This document shows positions 45,992 through 57,954 of a stretch of 64,000 nucleotides of DNA, piece after piece (position 1 is the first letter of the stretch; every line of letters begins with the position of its first letter). Position numbers and translations under genes: made by a program. Location of the stretch: the NCBI GenBank assembly GCA_023014335.1, contig JAECYW010000005.1:3286001-3350000 (forward strand). Direction: 5' to 3'. Source of the DNA: Galerina marginata (lineage: Eukaryota; Basidiomycota; Agaricomycetes; Agaricales; Galerinaceae). Below the pieces are notes generated by a model. The model did no database searches, was not told the DNA's origin, and was given only the letters and a program-made list of their open reading frames with translations.

Positions 45992-47384
45992 ATGGCAACT
46001 AGAACGCCACGTATCACTCGGGCAAGCACTTCGCCTTCGAAATCTCGTGCTGTGCTGCATTGTACACAGTGCCGGGACAAGCCCCTTCGTAGCCAGTGCA
46101 AACACAGTCCAGAGGGTCGGGAGTATCTCAGAGCGCAGGAGGAGGTATTTTACACGAGCTCACTTTGGGTGTTAGATTTTGCTTAACATTATCAGAAGGC
46201 GGAGATTTCAAATCATTCCCGTAATCCTCGCAAGTGCCGAAGGTGTCCCGGAGAACCGCTTCGATCGCAGTGCGAGCATACAAAATCTGGACAACAATTT
46301 ATCCGTGAACAAGAACTCTTAAAGGTTCGTTCTCTGCTTTTAACTTCGTCCAATTGATACTGATATCTTGAAGGACCTCTCTACACAAAGTGCGAGTATT
46401 CAACACGTCATTCCAGCAGTTTCGAGCGTCGTAGGTCCACCTTGATTGAACTTAATTGCGGCCTAATATGTCTTTTAGGCAGCGGGACTCCCCATCATGC
46501 CGCCAGATCCGTTATCGTCTCCAGAATGCAGTGCTTCTGGTTGGGTATGTGACTTCCACCTATTTATTCCAAAATATCGCGAGCTCAGGGTACCCGTCCT
46601 CAGGTCACTGTCTTGCCAATGTCAGGCTTGACACAAGCCCCTGCCGACACCACAAACCACCTTGCATCATCACCTCCGTTGTCTCCAATCGCCGCAGGCA
46701 CTGCAGAATGTCCTTCCACTCCATTTTCTACGTCACAAGGTCAACACACCACACAAAGGAAGGCCCAGGCCAATTATGTGCGCGCTACGAAGGCGAATCC
46801 AAAATATGGGTATGTTCGTGGAGTGATGAGGGGGGCCGATCGACACGGTAACACTTATATTCAATATGGGCGTCGATTTACTGACTATCTACACTGTATT
46901 AGAAATTATTCGCAAGCATCCCCGACCTGAAGGTATTACCATTTCGAAAACCGCCAGTAGACGATTTCTTGAGAACATGAACCGGATTGTAGAAAAGGTA
47001 AGTGTCCTGCTCGTCGAACTTATATCGGCTGATTGCCATCACCAGTGCGACGATCTTGCAGCCTCAACGGGGTGTTGGCTTTTTATTGGCGCCCAACATC
47101 CTAGCGGCGTAGGCTCTACCATACATTATACCTCCCCTCGCTTACTCCGAGATGCGCCGTCAAGAGTTGAGGATATGGCGAACGATATTCATCAACTTAT
47201 GACTGATTTACTACAGGCTCGTCGCTCAGATGCTCTTACGCTCGCCGTACAGCTTAAGAAGTCTCAAGCCGAAAAAGATACCATGTCTCTAGAGGTCGAA
47301 CGTCTTAGAAGTCAAAACAGGCAGCTTCAGGACCTTGCAGAGAAACTTGGAGTCGATACACAACTTGATCCACAGTTACTTTAG
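45992..47384 (+). CDS. KDZ cargo: tandem Cys-cluster and coiled-coil protein
   Basis: Seven exons (45992-46144, 46196-46324, 46374-46430, 46479-46544, 46604-46847, 46903-46997, 47046-47384) give 360 residues. Exons 1 and 2 each encode one copy of a module: CTQCRDKPLRSQCKHSPEG and CRRCPGEPLRSQCEHTKSG, that is C-x2-C-x3-PLRSQC-x-H followed by a ..(Y/F)(L/I)R.QE helix. They look like small zinc knuckles duplicated by exon. The middle is Pro/Ser/Thr-rich and disordered. The C-terminal ~100 residues end in a coiled coil (SLEVERLRSQNRQLQDLAEK). The ATG at 45992 is preferred over 45938. It follows the transposase by 260 bp on the same strand and may help DNA binding or complex assembly; that is inference. 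Confidence 0.7.
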
Positions 47385-47416
47385 TTTACCATTGATGATT
47401 ATTTGTGTAAATACTC

Positions 47417-48689
47417 TTATTCAAAAGCCTCCCCACTTTCGTCGCTTTCCATACTCGCATCTGCTACTACGTCCCAGGATCCCAGATATTTGACGGGAAC
47501 AGCGGGAGCCGCGTGTGTGTTTTGATGAATCTTCTTGACGAAATGCGGTAGCGCCAAACACACCCGCTCTGGATAGCCACCCGCTCTGAGCAAGAGCGGT
47601 CCTACGGCAGCCGATGAAACCCCCTGAAATTGATCAAATTCCACCCAAGATCCTTCTTCGAATGGGGAATACATCATAAATTCCGTAGTTGACCCGTTGG
47701 TGATATGGCGCAGGTGCTGGTCATATGCAAACACAAAATATCCATCTCTGAAACGACCGAACCATCTCAGGGGAAGTTCTCCGTGCTTCTACGCAACAAG
47801 TAGTTAGTCAGATGGTCTCCAAGAATGCAAAAATCCAAAGTAATTTACCCCATGGTAAATAATAAGTTCCAGATAAGCATGTGACAAGCAGTGTGGGTTC
47901 CTGCAATTTGGGTCGCCACAAAGTATATCCAGGTACTGATGTCGTGATTCTACTTTACCCGCAGATTCGCCGCTTAACTGGGGCATAGTCGGATAAAAAA
48001 TAGCAAACTTGGACGAGTGAGACAATGAAAGTGTGATGGATAAAGTGGTAATGAAACGACTTGCCTTTGTAGGCTTCCCATGCCTCCGATTTTTCCGGAT
48101 AGAAACTGAATAACAGTCGGAAACATGTAAATTACCGAGCATGAGATACGGCAGCAAATCATCGTGGTATTTGCATCGAGGTGTAGAAATGTAATTCCAT
48201 GTGGTTTGTCGGTACCATCCAAACCGTGAGTGCAAGGCATTGATTGTTTCAGGGTTTCTATGGCCCCCAGCACTACAAATGAAATCATGGTGATTTCGAA
48301 ACCATATGGTACCTACACCTATTAGGAAGCAATAATTCACGTCAGCTAATCTCAAAAGAAGAAAGTAAAGGAAAATATCGAAAGATAACACATAGACATA
48401 GACGGTACAGGTTGACAGGATAATATTTAGGTGGAGTGCCCCACTCAGAAACGGACGGAAGGCATGTGGCGCAGAAAAATCTGAAGCGGCGCTTAACAGA
48501 GGCGCTTTTGGAAACGCCTCTGATAAGCCGTGTTCCAATGATGGTGGCTGTGTTGAGCGGTGCGGCTTCCTCCGGGTGCGTGTGATTTTCAAGATTGCAA
48601 CACGCTCCAATGTGAGCGTTCCAGAAAGTCATTTCCTGCAGTAAAATTATATTTTCGTGGGTTAAGGGCATCCGGGAATATTGTTCCAT
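47417..48689 (-). CDS. KDZ cargo: unknown protein
   Basis: Minus-strand gene convergent with the cysteine-cluster gene; stops are 33 bp apart. Start MEQYSRMPLTHENIIL at 48689. The last exon is 47788-47417 and the one before ends at 47849 with GTAAAT; both are phase 0. An intron near 48400-48320 is likely but its donor is ambiguous, and a stretch near 48000-48080 could be a GC-AG intron or coding. Features: VKRRFRFFCATCLPSVSEW, a short cysteine-rich LDILCGDPNCRNPHCLSHAY that may bind a metal, and an acidic tail (SMESDESGEAFE). No membrane helix is certain. A strong hairpin lies inside the first exon (48497-48522). Function is not recognised; its place in the element suggests a transposon accessory role. 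Confidence 0.5.
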
Positions 48690-50766
48690 GGTATGGTCAT
48701 TGATGGTATGCTACTTGTACAGTTTCCGTGCGCCTGTTTTGCCTCACAAGTATCACGGGTTCCGATTTTGTTGGGTGTCGTGGGTTAAATCCCACGCTGT
48801 GATTTGTTCAGATATGTTCACCTATGCAGAGCAGGTGGAGGATACGACGAGATGAGGATGGACCTCAGATTGGGTGTCAGGTGGTCGGTGAATCTAAAAA
48901 TATTCCCTGTGATCAGATGTGCGGAACGCATGGCGGGAAATTAGATTAGATTGGATTGGATGAATGAAGCGCCCGTCTAGTCGTGGACATTTCACGAAAC
49001 CTAGAACTGCAAAAATCAATCTCTGGAGAGGATTTTAAAAAGGTATTAAGAAAGACTTGTCAAAAAAGCATCTCACAGCATCTATGGTCGTGAAAATCTA
49101 AGTGTACCTACTGAAGCGGCATGAGTGCGTCATTGGAGCAGGTTCTGCAGCGAGATTCTGTGGAACCTATGTAACATGCAATTGCGTAGACTACCTGGTG
49201 CATACAGAGAGAGAAATGAATGAAGAACGGTGTCAAGGCAAGGCGTTCAAGCATAAATCTGAGGTTTCTTATTCAAAGCTCGAGATCTACGCTCTTCATT
49301 CGAGGCTAGAGATCCTCGTGTTTCATTCGGTTTGCCCCATGCTCGAGGCCAAGTTAACTCTCCCAGCATAGTTGAGCGGTCACTACCCATTAGAGAAGCA
49401 TTTGGCTCATTTTAATCAATTGAAATTCAGGCTGATATCACAAGTAAATGAATCACGAATATTGATATCTGGGATCGACTGACTAGACGCCCATTGGAGC
49501 GAAGTGCAGGTTATGGACAAATTGACTCGGTTTTCTTTCAATCTTAAGTGCACGCTTGACAAGGAAATATATGGTACTGAGTTCCAGCGGAACATTACAC
49601 CAGTTACCGCATCGAAGGGGCTGGCTGGAAAAGAATTGACACGAAAAGAGTGAATGGGACAGAGTGAACTCGATTGCAGCCCCAATAAAACAGATATTGA
49701 CCACCCATTCTTTAAAAACAGGCAATTAACAGAATGCATCGCAACATTTACTGTATAGCGCATTGAATGTTTGGGTATAACCATTTAATATCACTGAGCT
49801 CAGTCTCAAGATTTGTTCTTTCACTGCGAAAGTTGACGGCTTGCCTCTCGAACTTATGGTATACGCCTGACCCTTTGCAGCGAGGATGTCAGGCTCAAGC
49901 CTCAGAGCACTCGTAATAACAAAATAAGGCTTTGAATATAATGTCATAGACTGGTATAAATGGACCATGGACCACTTAAACATACGGCATTAAACTGCAA
50001 TCACCTCGCAAACCAACGCGGTGATATTGTGTATCTGAGTTATTCTCTAATCCCTCTTGCCTCACTCATTTCAACCTATTGTAAAATCAATCTACCGGTA
50101 AAATAGCTAGATAAGCGTCATTATCCAGTCCCGATATACCAGTAACATTTGCATACACACCTCAGAATGCCTCATACTCAGTTCTTAATAACGTCTGATC
50201 AATAAGTGCTTGTAGACATAGCGTGTACTTGGGGTTCCTAAGTAATGTAACGTACACTATATGGAAATACACACAGTTTCCCGCTTTAGAGGTTAGGCAG
50301 CGTCGCTCAGTTAATTGCGATCAGGTAATGCGAGTCCAATTAACTGAGCGATACTCCTTAACCTCTAAAACGGGAAACCAATGATGTCCCACTTTAGACG
50401 CATCAACTTCTTCACGGTGCCAACGGCAAAGGAGGGGTGCTATTCAGAAATTGCCTGGCATTCTCATTTATGAAAAGCCGGGGAAAACGACTGGAATTTC
50501 TATTAAAATAATCTCAGCCCTCAAATTCCTGCATTCACCAATACTTAATCCTTCATTATTTCTGGTAAATGCGTGTAGACCCAGCGTGTAGGGCTCCGTA
50601 TTAACTCATGGACCTCCTTCAGGGTCTTCATTGTGGCCTCAAGCGAAAAATACCTGTAAATTGGAGCTATTTTTTGTCTTACAAAGATTCGTGCAGTTCA
50701 AACGATGTTTATATAGCTTAAAAAAACGAAATAAATCACATTGGTTGTCGATAGTACGCAGATACG
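48690..50766. other. KDZ interior, gene-free stretch
   Basis: About 2 kb between a divergent start (48689 minus) and the end of the RNase H1-N-like gene (50767 minus). It includes a GATTAGATTGGATTGGATGAATG-like simple tract near 48945 and a small inverted-repeat element at 50276-50378. Frames at 49416-49983 have no family features. Confidence 0.5.
50276..50378. mobile_element. 103 bp MITE-like inverted-repeat element
   Basis: The left arm (from 50276, GTTTCCCGCTTTAGAGGTTA) and right arm (ending 50378, CTCTAAAACGGGAAAC) pair over about 40 bases with a few mismatches, leaving a ~20 base loop. Size and structure suit a very short miniature inverted-repeat element nested in the KDZ element. No clear target duplication is seen. 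Confidence 0.75.
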
Positions 50767-51680
50767 TCAGATAAAATGGGCTGGAGTCAGAATTTCTCTA
50801 TCAATATTTAATACCACCCTTTTGACTTGTCCTGCGGCCAAAGCCCGTTGAAATGCCAAGAGCGCATCAGCATATGCCTCGTGCTTGGTGCAGTGTGCTC
50901 CTGGTATTCCGCTCATGGATGCTGACACGTCAGCTCTGTGGTTACAGTGAGGAAAGAGGAATGTATTATGAATAGGTAAACAGCTCACGAGCGGTTGAAG
51001 ACTCCAGGATTCCTTCCAACAACAACGGCCCAGTGCTTACCGGGACTTATGGTACCACCAGCTACGACTACACCTCGCATTAGGAAGAGCATTCGATTTG
51101 ACAAAGGCAGGCTTACCTTGGACGCCTGGGATTGTTGCCAGGTGGGACATATCCAACAGTTGTTCACCTCGCACAATAGTGACGCGCTGAACCTGTCCAG
51201 CGCGAAGTGCATTCTCAAACGCCCTTTCAGCATCAGATCTGGTATGAAACTTGAGAACTAGGGCTCCCGGAACGCCCTCCGTATTGGCCAAGATGAGAGT
51301 ACTAGAGAATATATCGAGACGTCAGTCGAGATTATGACACAGTAGGTTACGACTTACGAGTCAGAGAACACTCCGGGATCCCGGCCCACGCAGACTGCAT
51401 AAAACCTAGGCTCGTCAGTAGGCTCTGTATTATCTGGAAATATGAGTTAGTCGATGAGGAAGCAAACGGGCAGGGAATGAAAAAACTGTTTGCCTTGGCG
51501 ATTATTCCGTCCGACTTGAGGGCCATTCTTCACCGAATCCACCGCCTTCTCAGAGAAGGATGAAGCGTAGTTGGCTGTTTGGCTTTGAGACTGCGATCCT
51601 ATCAGCTTAGGGTTCCAGAACCGGCTGATGCTACTTCCAAGTGTAGTAGGAGGAGGGGGTGCTACAGTGCTCAACGACAT
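50767..51680 (-). CDS. KDZ cargo: two RNase H1 N-terminal-like domains
   Basis: Five exons (51680-51494, 51433-51358, 51301-51117, 51061-50989, 50935-50767) give 229 residues in frame. Two copies of the small hybrid-binding domain of RNase H1 (also called Cauli_VI or viroplasmin-like) follow a Pro/Ser-rich leader. Domain 1: RFYAVCVGRDPGVFSDS then EGVPGALVLKFHTRSDAERA. Domain 2: KHWAVVVGRNPGVFNRS then SGIPGAHCTKHEAYADALLA. Both have the AV.VGR.PGVF signature and the G.PGA..... loop, with introns at the same place in each, a sign of exon-level duplication. In RNase H1 this domain binds RNA:DNA hybrids; no nuclease domain follows here. The first donor is GC, not GT, so that border is less sure. 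A nucleic-acid-binding role for the transposon is inferred. Confidence 0.78.
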
Positions 51681-52472
51681 TAGTATTGCCACCTCAAGTT
51701 AATAGAGTGTATTAATACTCACAGTTCATTGCTATCGAAGGCGTTCTTGCCTTAGGAGCAACAACGTTTTGGATAGCTGGGAAATCGGCTGGAAGGGAAG
51801 ATAGGAATAAAGGACTGGTCAGGTCAAAAGTCGTTGGAAAGACTTGTACGCTGAATTTAAAATGTCAAGTTCTCCCTGGGTTACTTAACCTGCGCCGCAT
51901 GATCACCGTGAAACATCTTCTCACTTGTGGAATATTCGATACCGAGATTCAAATTCTCCATCACGAGCTTGCTAATTCAGAACCATCCTGATGTTCTCAT
52001 GCTTCTAACCCATTAGGAAAGTGTCGATCGATGCGGATATGGCTGCTTCCTCCCTCCGCGTACTTCAACTTTTGCGCCAGTAAAAGGAAGTCACAATAAA
52101 CAGAGTGTATAAAATCTGAGAGAAATTGAGAGGACGCGCAAGGAAACTCGAACTGCTATGCTGTGTAAATTATCTGGACACCGGACATGTAGATCAATCT
52201 CGATTTGACGAGAGGAAAGAGATTGATTGAACCAACCACACGATGGATTTTGCCATATGGAATATTTCCGGGACCCGTACGCCAGCACTTAACGAACCGT
52301 TCTTTAGCGGGAATGGAACAGTGCATGCCGAACCGTGCAACAAGACAAGTCGGACATGAATGAACTTAGTGAAATTCAAGATAGAACGCATAAGTTGTAC
52401 ACGCGCTCCCGTATTTTGCGTTCCACCGTACTGAAATTCACGACCTCCTAACCCAACTGCTTGAACGTAAAC
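51681..52472. other. Spacer between two divergent KDZ cargo genes
   Basis: About 790 bp between start codons at 51680 (minus) and 52473 (plus). It must contain both promoters. No repeat or further gene is recognised. Confidence 0.45.
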
Positions 52473-55400
52473 ATGGAAAGCTCTCCATTAAACGGTATTT
52501 GATTTCTTCTACTTTACTTTGAAACTTTATTAATTGAGGATCTAGGTCCTCACACCCTTGCAGATTGTCAGAAAAACCTTGATGCTGCGCAGGCTGCATA
52601 CGACGCTGTTAAGCGCAAAAGAAATCTGCCTGACGGCCAGCTTCCTGGTATAGTTGATGTCTTTTTTGTGAAGATTTGAATTTTTGCTGATACTCTTGCT
52701 CAGAATTCAAAATTACTGCCAAATCTCGTCTTGATGCCGCCAAGTTAGCGCTGAAGAACGCGGAGAACTTGACAAACAATCAGGCACTTGGAGAATCTCC
52801 TCCACCTCCCCCTACGGCAGTCATGCAGACCGTCTTGGGTGCCCTATCTTCTATTCATGGCGTTCCCAATGCTACGCTGCAGGTCAAGCAGGAGATACTG
52901 ACAACCTCAATGGCCAAAGACATTAGTAACGACCCAATTGACGTAGATGCAAACGAAAGGTATGATCTCCACCATTACTTCGTTCGTTTGACTGAATATA
53001 ACTGCTTATTTCCTCCACTTCTGCTGGCGATTTTAGTCTCCAACTGCCTGATATTGAAGTTCGGCAGATGGAAGTTGATTCTTTTGGCGAAGACAAGTAA
53101 GAACCCTATTTCTGATATGTTCTACGTTGATCTCACCAATTTTAACAGAAGTGGAGACTTGGAGATCGGATTTGTACATCCTCAGACCCAACAGGATAGG
53201 CAAAAAGAAATTGACGTCAACGAAAAAAAGGAGTGAGGGTCAGAATTTTTAAAACTCGAACTTAATTTTACCAGATAGTTTTAGGGATAGTATTCAGGAA
53301 TCTCCGGACGCGATGCGAGCAAAGAGGGATCAAATGCAGGTCGATAATCCAGGGCAAGCCTCGTAAGCCAACTCAAAATATGCCGTTCGATTTATTCTCA
53401 CCTTTATACTTTAGCACTGAAATTGAGGACGCTCCAGTGTCCTCCGCACCTGATATCGAGGCACCTGCAGAGGAAATGCAAGTCGACCATGCCCCAGATC
53501 AAAACAGGTACACTCAGTTCTACCAGGAACACGATTCAACGCTTACTGTTCGTTTTCAGTGCTCGTGTGAAGTATGCGTCCTTAGCTGCTACTACACTTG
53601 TTGGAATGGACGTCGACCCCGCAGGGGTGCAAGTCAGCGACCATAGGTAAGTATTTCCGTATGAGAACTAGCTTCGTTCTTACCCTTTAAATTTAGCAAC
53701 CAAATTGAAAAAGCAGCTCCCGGAGAGATAGTATCCCCTTCGTGAGCGCGAGTTCATCAGTTTCCGCCATATTCGACTGACATGTTTACGCTACCGTTAA
53801 CTTTAGCAGCCTGGATGGCCATGACAAAATGAGGTAGGCAGTTCCAAGTTAATATTCACTATTCCAAAGGCTGACGTTCGCCCATAAATTTTACAGCGAT
53901 TTTGGTATCACAAGGTAAACTGGTTTCGTCTCCAAACATAATAGTAACCCTTAGTAACTCATTTATTCTAGTATTGACATCGAAGGTGCTGCTTCTGTGG
54001 CCGACCCTAATGACGTGCTCGTTGAGAGGGATATGAAGTACGTATCCATTCAGCTTACAAAAGCCTGTACTGATATTATCGAACAGCGCTGTACCCAATC
54101 GTACCTTTGAAATTCCAACTACTGTTCCGGCGTTTCTCGACTACAAATTTACATTCAATCCAGTCGAATGGGACGACGACTCGACGCCGATAATCATGCG
54201 CCTAGTCCAAGAGTCAGAAGACGACTTCAAAATGCGTCGGGAGATGCATGTTCGCGAATATGAGTACACAGAGGCAAAGCGGCAGCAAGACGAACTCAAC
54301 AGTGTTTACGAGGCGCTCGAGGCACTCTTCGATATCGGCAAAGTTCCACCGCGGGACGGTCGACGCCAGCTCGCAATCCTGGAGGATGATAGACGTGACC
54401 TCATCCCGATTGTTCTTGACTTCCAAAGGCGATACGAGGTTACAAAGGCGGAATACGATCGCTTCATGGCACGCCAGGATGGAGAGGAAAAGGCCAACAA
54501 GCTCAGAAATCGGCTCTCAGAACTCAAGGAAGCCTTGTTTCTCGTTGATGACACCGATGTTGTTAAAACCAGAGCTGAGTATAGGTCTGTGCAAGCGTCC
54601 CTTGAAGAGATCGTTCACAAAATCGGGCTAACAGAGGGGAATGGTGGGAAGGCGAAGGGAGGTCGGAAAAAGAAGTTGACAGCCGTTAAGCCAAGCGATT
54701 CTGAGCCAGTCGATCCTGGTTTGACGCTGGAAGAGGAGGCGGAGGAGGAAGTCAAACGGGACAAGGAACTCCCATATCTTAAAGCAGACGAAGATGGTCG
54801 CGAGAAGTTCAAGGGTGCGTGATTATTTTATTTTTTCTACTCATATTCTCACTTTAATGTACAGCTGAAGGTCGTCGTGCTATCCAGAAATATCTGAACG
54901 CAACAACAGAGGCTGCACGTCAAAAGGCCTTAAACGTGTCCCTGCGCGTTGGATTACGTCGAATTGCTCGTGAGGTTCAGGAATTCCTCCCCGAACTCTC
55001 CTATACCACCAAGGAGATTGCGCTTCAGGTTCATTTGGCAAGCTCCAAGAACTACGTCTGTCGGTATCATTCATACTTCCATGCCGACAGCCACGCAAAA
55101 TGGGATCGCGTTGACCGCCTGACGGGCATAGGCTATCCAAAACGAATGTGCTCCGAGGAGAACGGTGTATTTACCCCTAGGCCTGGCCACATGCATTGTG
55201 GTTGCGGAATCGACGAAGTTCTTCTGGAGTTCTTCTTTTGGAAGAACCTGACCGCATTCTCGTCGAATCCCCAGTTATCCTCAATCTCTCATGCGATGGG
55301 GGACAGAGAATTTATTCCTCCTCGACTTCGTGCATTCTGGGTTCACCATTTCAAATCAACTACCGGGATTACAATTAACGACCTCTATCGCCGCGATGCT

Positions 55401-55541
55401 GAGGAGGATGGGTTTGTAACACGTCTAACTGCTAAATCCCTCTTATTTCAGATGAACGCTCTCAACGCCCGCGGCTTAGGGCTTTCCCTTGCGTTCCAAT
55501 CGGAGGAGGACGAGAAATATTTTAACAAGGTAGTCGAGTAA
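52473..55541 (+). CDS. KDZ cargo: 14-exon cassette protein, unknown
   Basis: Fourteen exons join in frame to 780 residues: 52473-52494, 52546-52647, 52704-52959, 53037-53096, 53149-53232, 53285-53362, 53415-53507, 53560-53646, 53697-53741, 53807-53833, 53897-53914, 53972-54037, 54087-54814, 54865-55541. Exons 4-12 all start and end in phase 2 and have lengths divisible by three (18 to 93 bp). Many contain a diverged MxVD motif: RQMEVDSFGED, DQMQVDNPGQA, EEMQVDHAPDQ, VGMDVDPAG. Exon 13 encodes a long coiled coil rich in Glu, Arg and Lys with a Lys-rich patch (KAKGGRKKKLTAVK). Exon 14 is folded, with Cys/His residues (KNYVCRYHSYFHADSH, RPGHMHCGCGIDEVLL) that could bind zinc. No named family is recognised. 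The frame is open throughout, arguing for a working gene. Confidence 0.7.
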
Positions 55542-56172
55542 TGATGGAGATGCGACGTTTGTTACCAATCGGGGAGGTCGGTAACATAGTTTGGAATAAT
55601 GCCGTGTATCTGTGATCCAGGATCTAATACCACTTTTGGGCTGAACTTTGAATCAAATTCCTTTGGTAGAGTGAATCCACGGGTATTTATCAACACGGCT
55701 ATCGACTCAAATCTTAAATAAAATATTTTCCCGCCTTTGAATGTGAGTTTGACGTCGAGTGATTGCCGTGAACCTGGTGGAGTTGATTGAAAGTGCTGTT
55801 TTATCTTCCAAATAAGAGTTCGAACTTGCCAATAAGACGCCGAATCCCAGACATCACCGAGTATGATTGATCATAAGGACAACTGCGCCTCGTCACTGGC
55901 AGTGTGGAGCCCTCGGGTGGAATTGAACCGGAAGAATCATGCAAATGTAACATGTGGGAGAGGTAACGATGTACGAATTAGGCTCGTTAGATTAATAAGA
56001 ACGCTATCAATAATCTCATGGCAAGTTTCAACCAAGCAGACTCGGATGAACCGATTTCCAAGTCAGGTCGAGCTGAGCCAAAGAGGAGAAAAAAACAATT
56101 AAACATTTCATCTTTAACCCTGGTACATGAGCAAAGGACAAACCTAACATCCCCCCGTATTCCTTTCTTGCG
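55542..56172. other. KDZ interior spacer
   Basis: About 630 bp with no supported gene. A tRNA-like string on the minus strand (about 55985-55900) was considered and rejected. A frame at 56018 (MASFNQADSDEPISKS) may be an upstream exon of the next gene, but I find no matching acceptor. Confidence 0.4.
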
Positions 56173-57166
56173 ATGCCTGACCTCACCCATGCTACGCTTT
56201 CACCTGCAACTGGAGGTCATGAAAATGAAAGGTATTTCTTCTCTATTGGTGGTATGGTTCAGCCGTACACTAACTTGTATCTAGTTCAAATTTACCAGAC
56301 GGAAATTGTTCATCCCCCCGGTATTCAGACGATGGGAACTCAGACGATAGGTATGTCGCTCTCCTTAGGGTTGTTGGGGTGATTATCATTAAGTTCTTTA
56401 TTCTAAACAGCCTAATGTATCCAACGGAGGATAGCGACTCCGAGGCGTCGGTGACCGATGGGAGTGAGCACTCACTCACCGACCCTAGGGTGGAGGTTGT
56501 TCCTTTTTTTTTCTACTTTGGACACAAGGTATGTTCGTTATCATTAAGGGAAGTAAGCTACTAATTTCGAGTAATAAACAACAGAATGGGCCTCACCTGC
56601 CCCAGCGCGTTCTATTCTGTATGCGTAACCGAAAGTTTACCTTCGCCAAGCATCCAGAGTTAGTTGCGATGCTCGATCCAAAGCAAACTCCCATTGAATA
56701 TTTCCACGAAGACGGGACCTTCCGCCGTCTCAATCCTTGGAAACCTTTGAATTGCATCTACCGAACCCGTCTCATCATTTTTCGCCCCGGACGTCAACCA
56801 TCTAATTATGTCGCCAATTGCATCGGCCTTCGGGAGCTTAGCTACGAGCTTTACCTTTGTAGGCGTCAAACCGGCACGCCATGTACGCCCATCAAGTTGG
56901 GAATCGCTCCTCCTGACATTTCCGGGGGGCTTAAAATTGACAGGTACTGGGAATGGTCGCGTCAATTTAAGGACTTTAGCGATGCGGATGACATGTTCGC
57001 TAGGGGTAACGAGTACGAGTGGGAAACAGGTACTGATTACGAGTCCGATACGCCACAGGAGAAGACGCCAGAGCCTATGTTATTTCGCGGGCATACTCCT
57101 CGACGAGAACAGTACAACTGTATCATGAAATGCATGGGGGTGTGGTATGTACCAAGGGGACTATAA
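56173..57166 (+). CDS. KDZ cargo: unknown protein
   Basis: Four exons (56173-56231, 56285-56350, 56411-56528, 56585-57166) give 274 residues in frame. The N-terminal ~70 residues are acidic and Ser-rich (TEDSDSEASVTDGSEHS). The rest looks folded: RVLFCMRNRKFTFAKHPELV, YRTRLIIFRPGRQPSNYVAN, LRELSYELYLCRRQTGTPCT and a tail with DRYWEWSRQFKDFSDADDMF. No membrane segment or catalytic motif is recognised. It is the last gene before the right repeat array and is transcribed toward that end. The ATG at 56173 is chosen because the exon chain is in phase from it; a longer N-terminus cannot be excluded. Confidence 0.6.
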
Positions 57167-57954
57167 CTACGTTGATTATTCTGTGTACATCGAACTCTGA
57201 TTGAAGCCGAAACTGGCCAGTTCTCTCATCTCTTTCGAGTCTGATATAAGTGTGCTATTTTTATATTCTGGGATCTGAGATGCGTATACGACAATTTCAT
57301 GAGCGGGAATTGTTGTAGGAACATACCACATTTTAAGAGATGTCATATACGTACACTACATCACCCAACCTCACGAATTCCGGTAAAGGCGTACTTTATC
57401 AACAATTTGGAGAAATTTTAATACGTGTGTCCGAGTTTATTGCCCAAGACATACCGCATTTTGGCAAGCTGAAAGATGGCATATCTACATCACATTAAGC
57501 TGATTTTATGATGGAATTCATTCATCAGCGAAGCTGCTGTGCTCTGCGTTCTCCAAATGCGGGTTTTTAGCATGTTCGCAATAGGCGCCCGTAGGCGCCC
57601 GACGGCTTAATTTGCCAAACACAGGCACTCACCAGCAACCACGTGGCTCAGACATTTTATTTACACGTCGGCATAACGATACTCTAGTACTATATTTTAG
57701 AGGCAAGTGGATACTGAATTTGATAAATACCTGACTACCGCTTTTTTAATCACTAGTAATAGTACTTACGGGTTTTAGTAGTGAACTACAACTTTCTTTC
57801 CATTTCAAGACACTGGTGGGACAGTACGATATCCTGTAGTTTGAAGATTTGTTGTAGACGGATACAATATTTTATAATTCTGAGCTTGTAGTAGGTCAGT
57901 ACCATATCCCATTCTTCTCGACGTTTCGGTAGCCGTGTACTGTATTCCTCGCAA
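57167..57954. other. KDZ right subterminal non-coding region
   Basis: About 790 bp with diverged relatives of the hairpin-array units (GAATTGTTGTAGGAACATACCACATTTT and similar short pieces). No gene. Confidence 0.5.

Noticed and set aside
55895..55990. tRNA-like string on the minus strand (GGTTCAATTCCACCCGAGGG)
   Set aside because: The T stem mispairs at two of five positions, no 5' acceptor strand complementary to CGAGGGC is found, and no D arm is evident.
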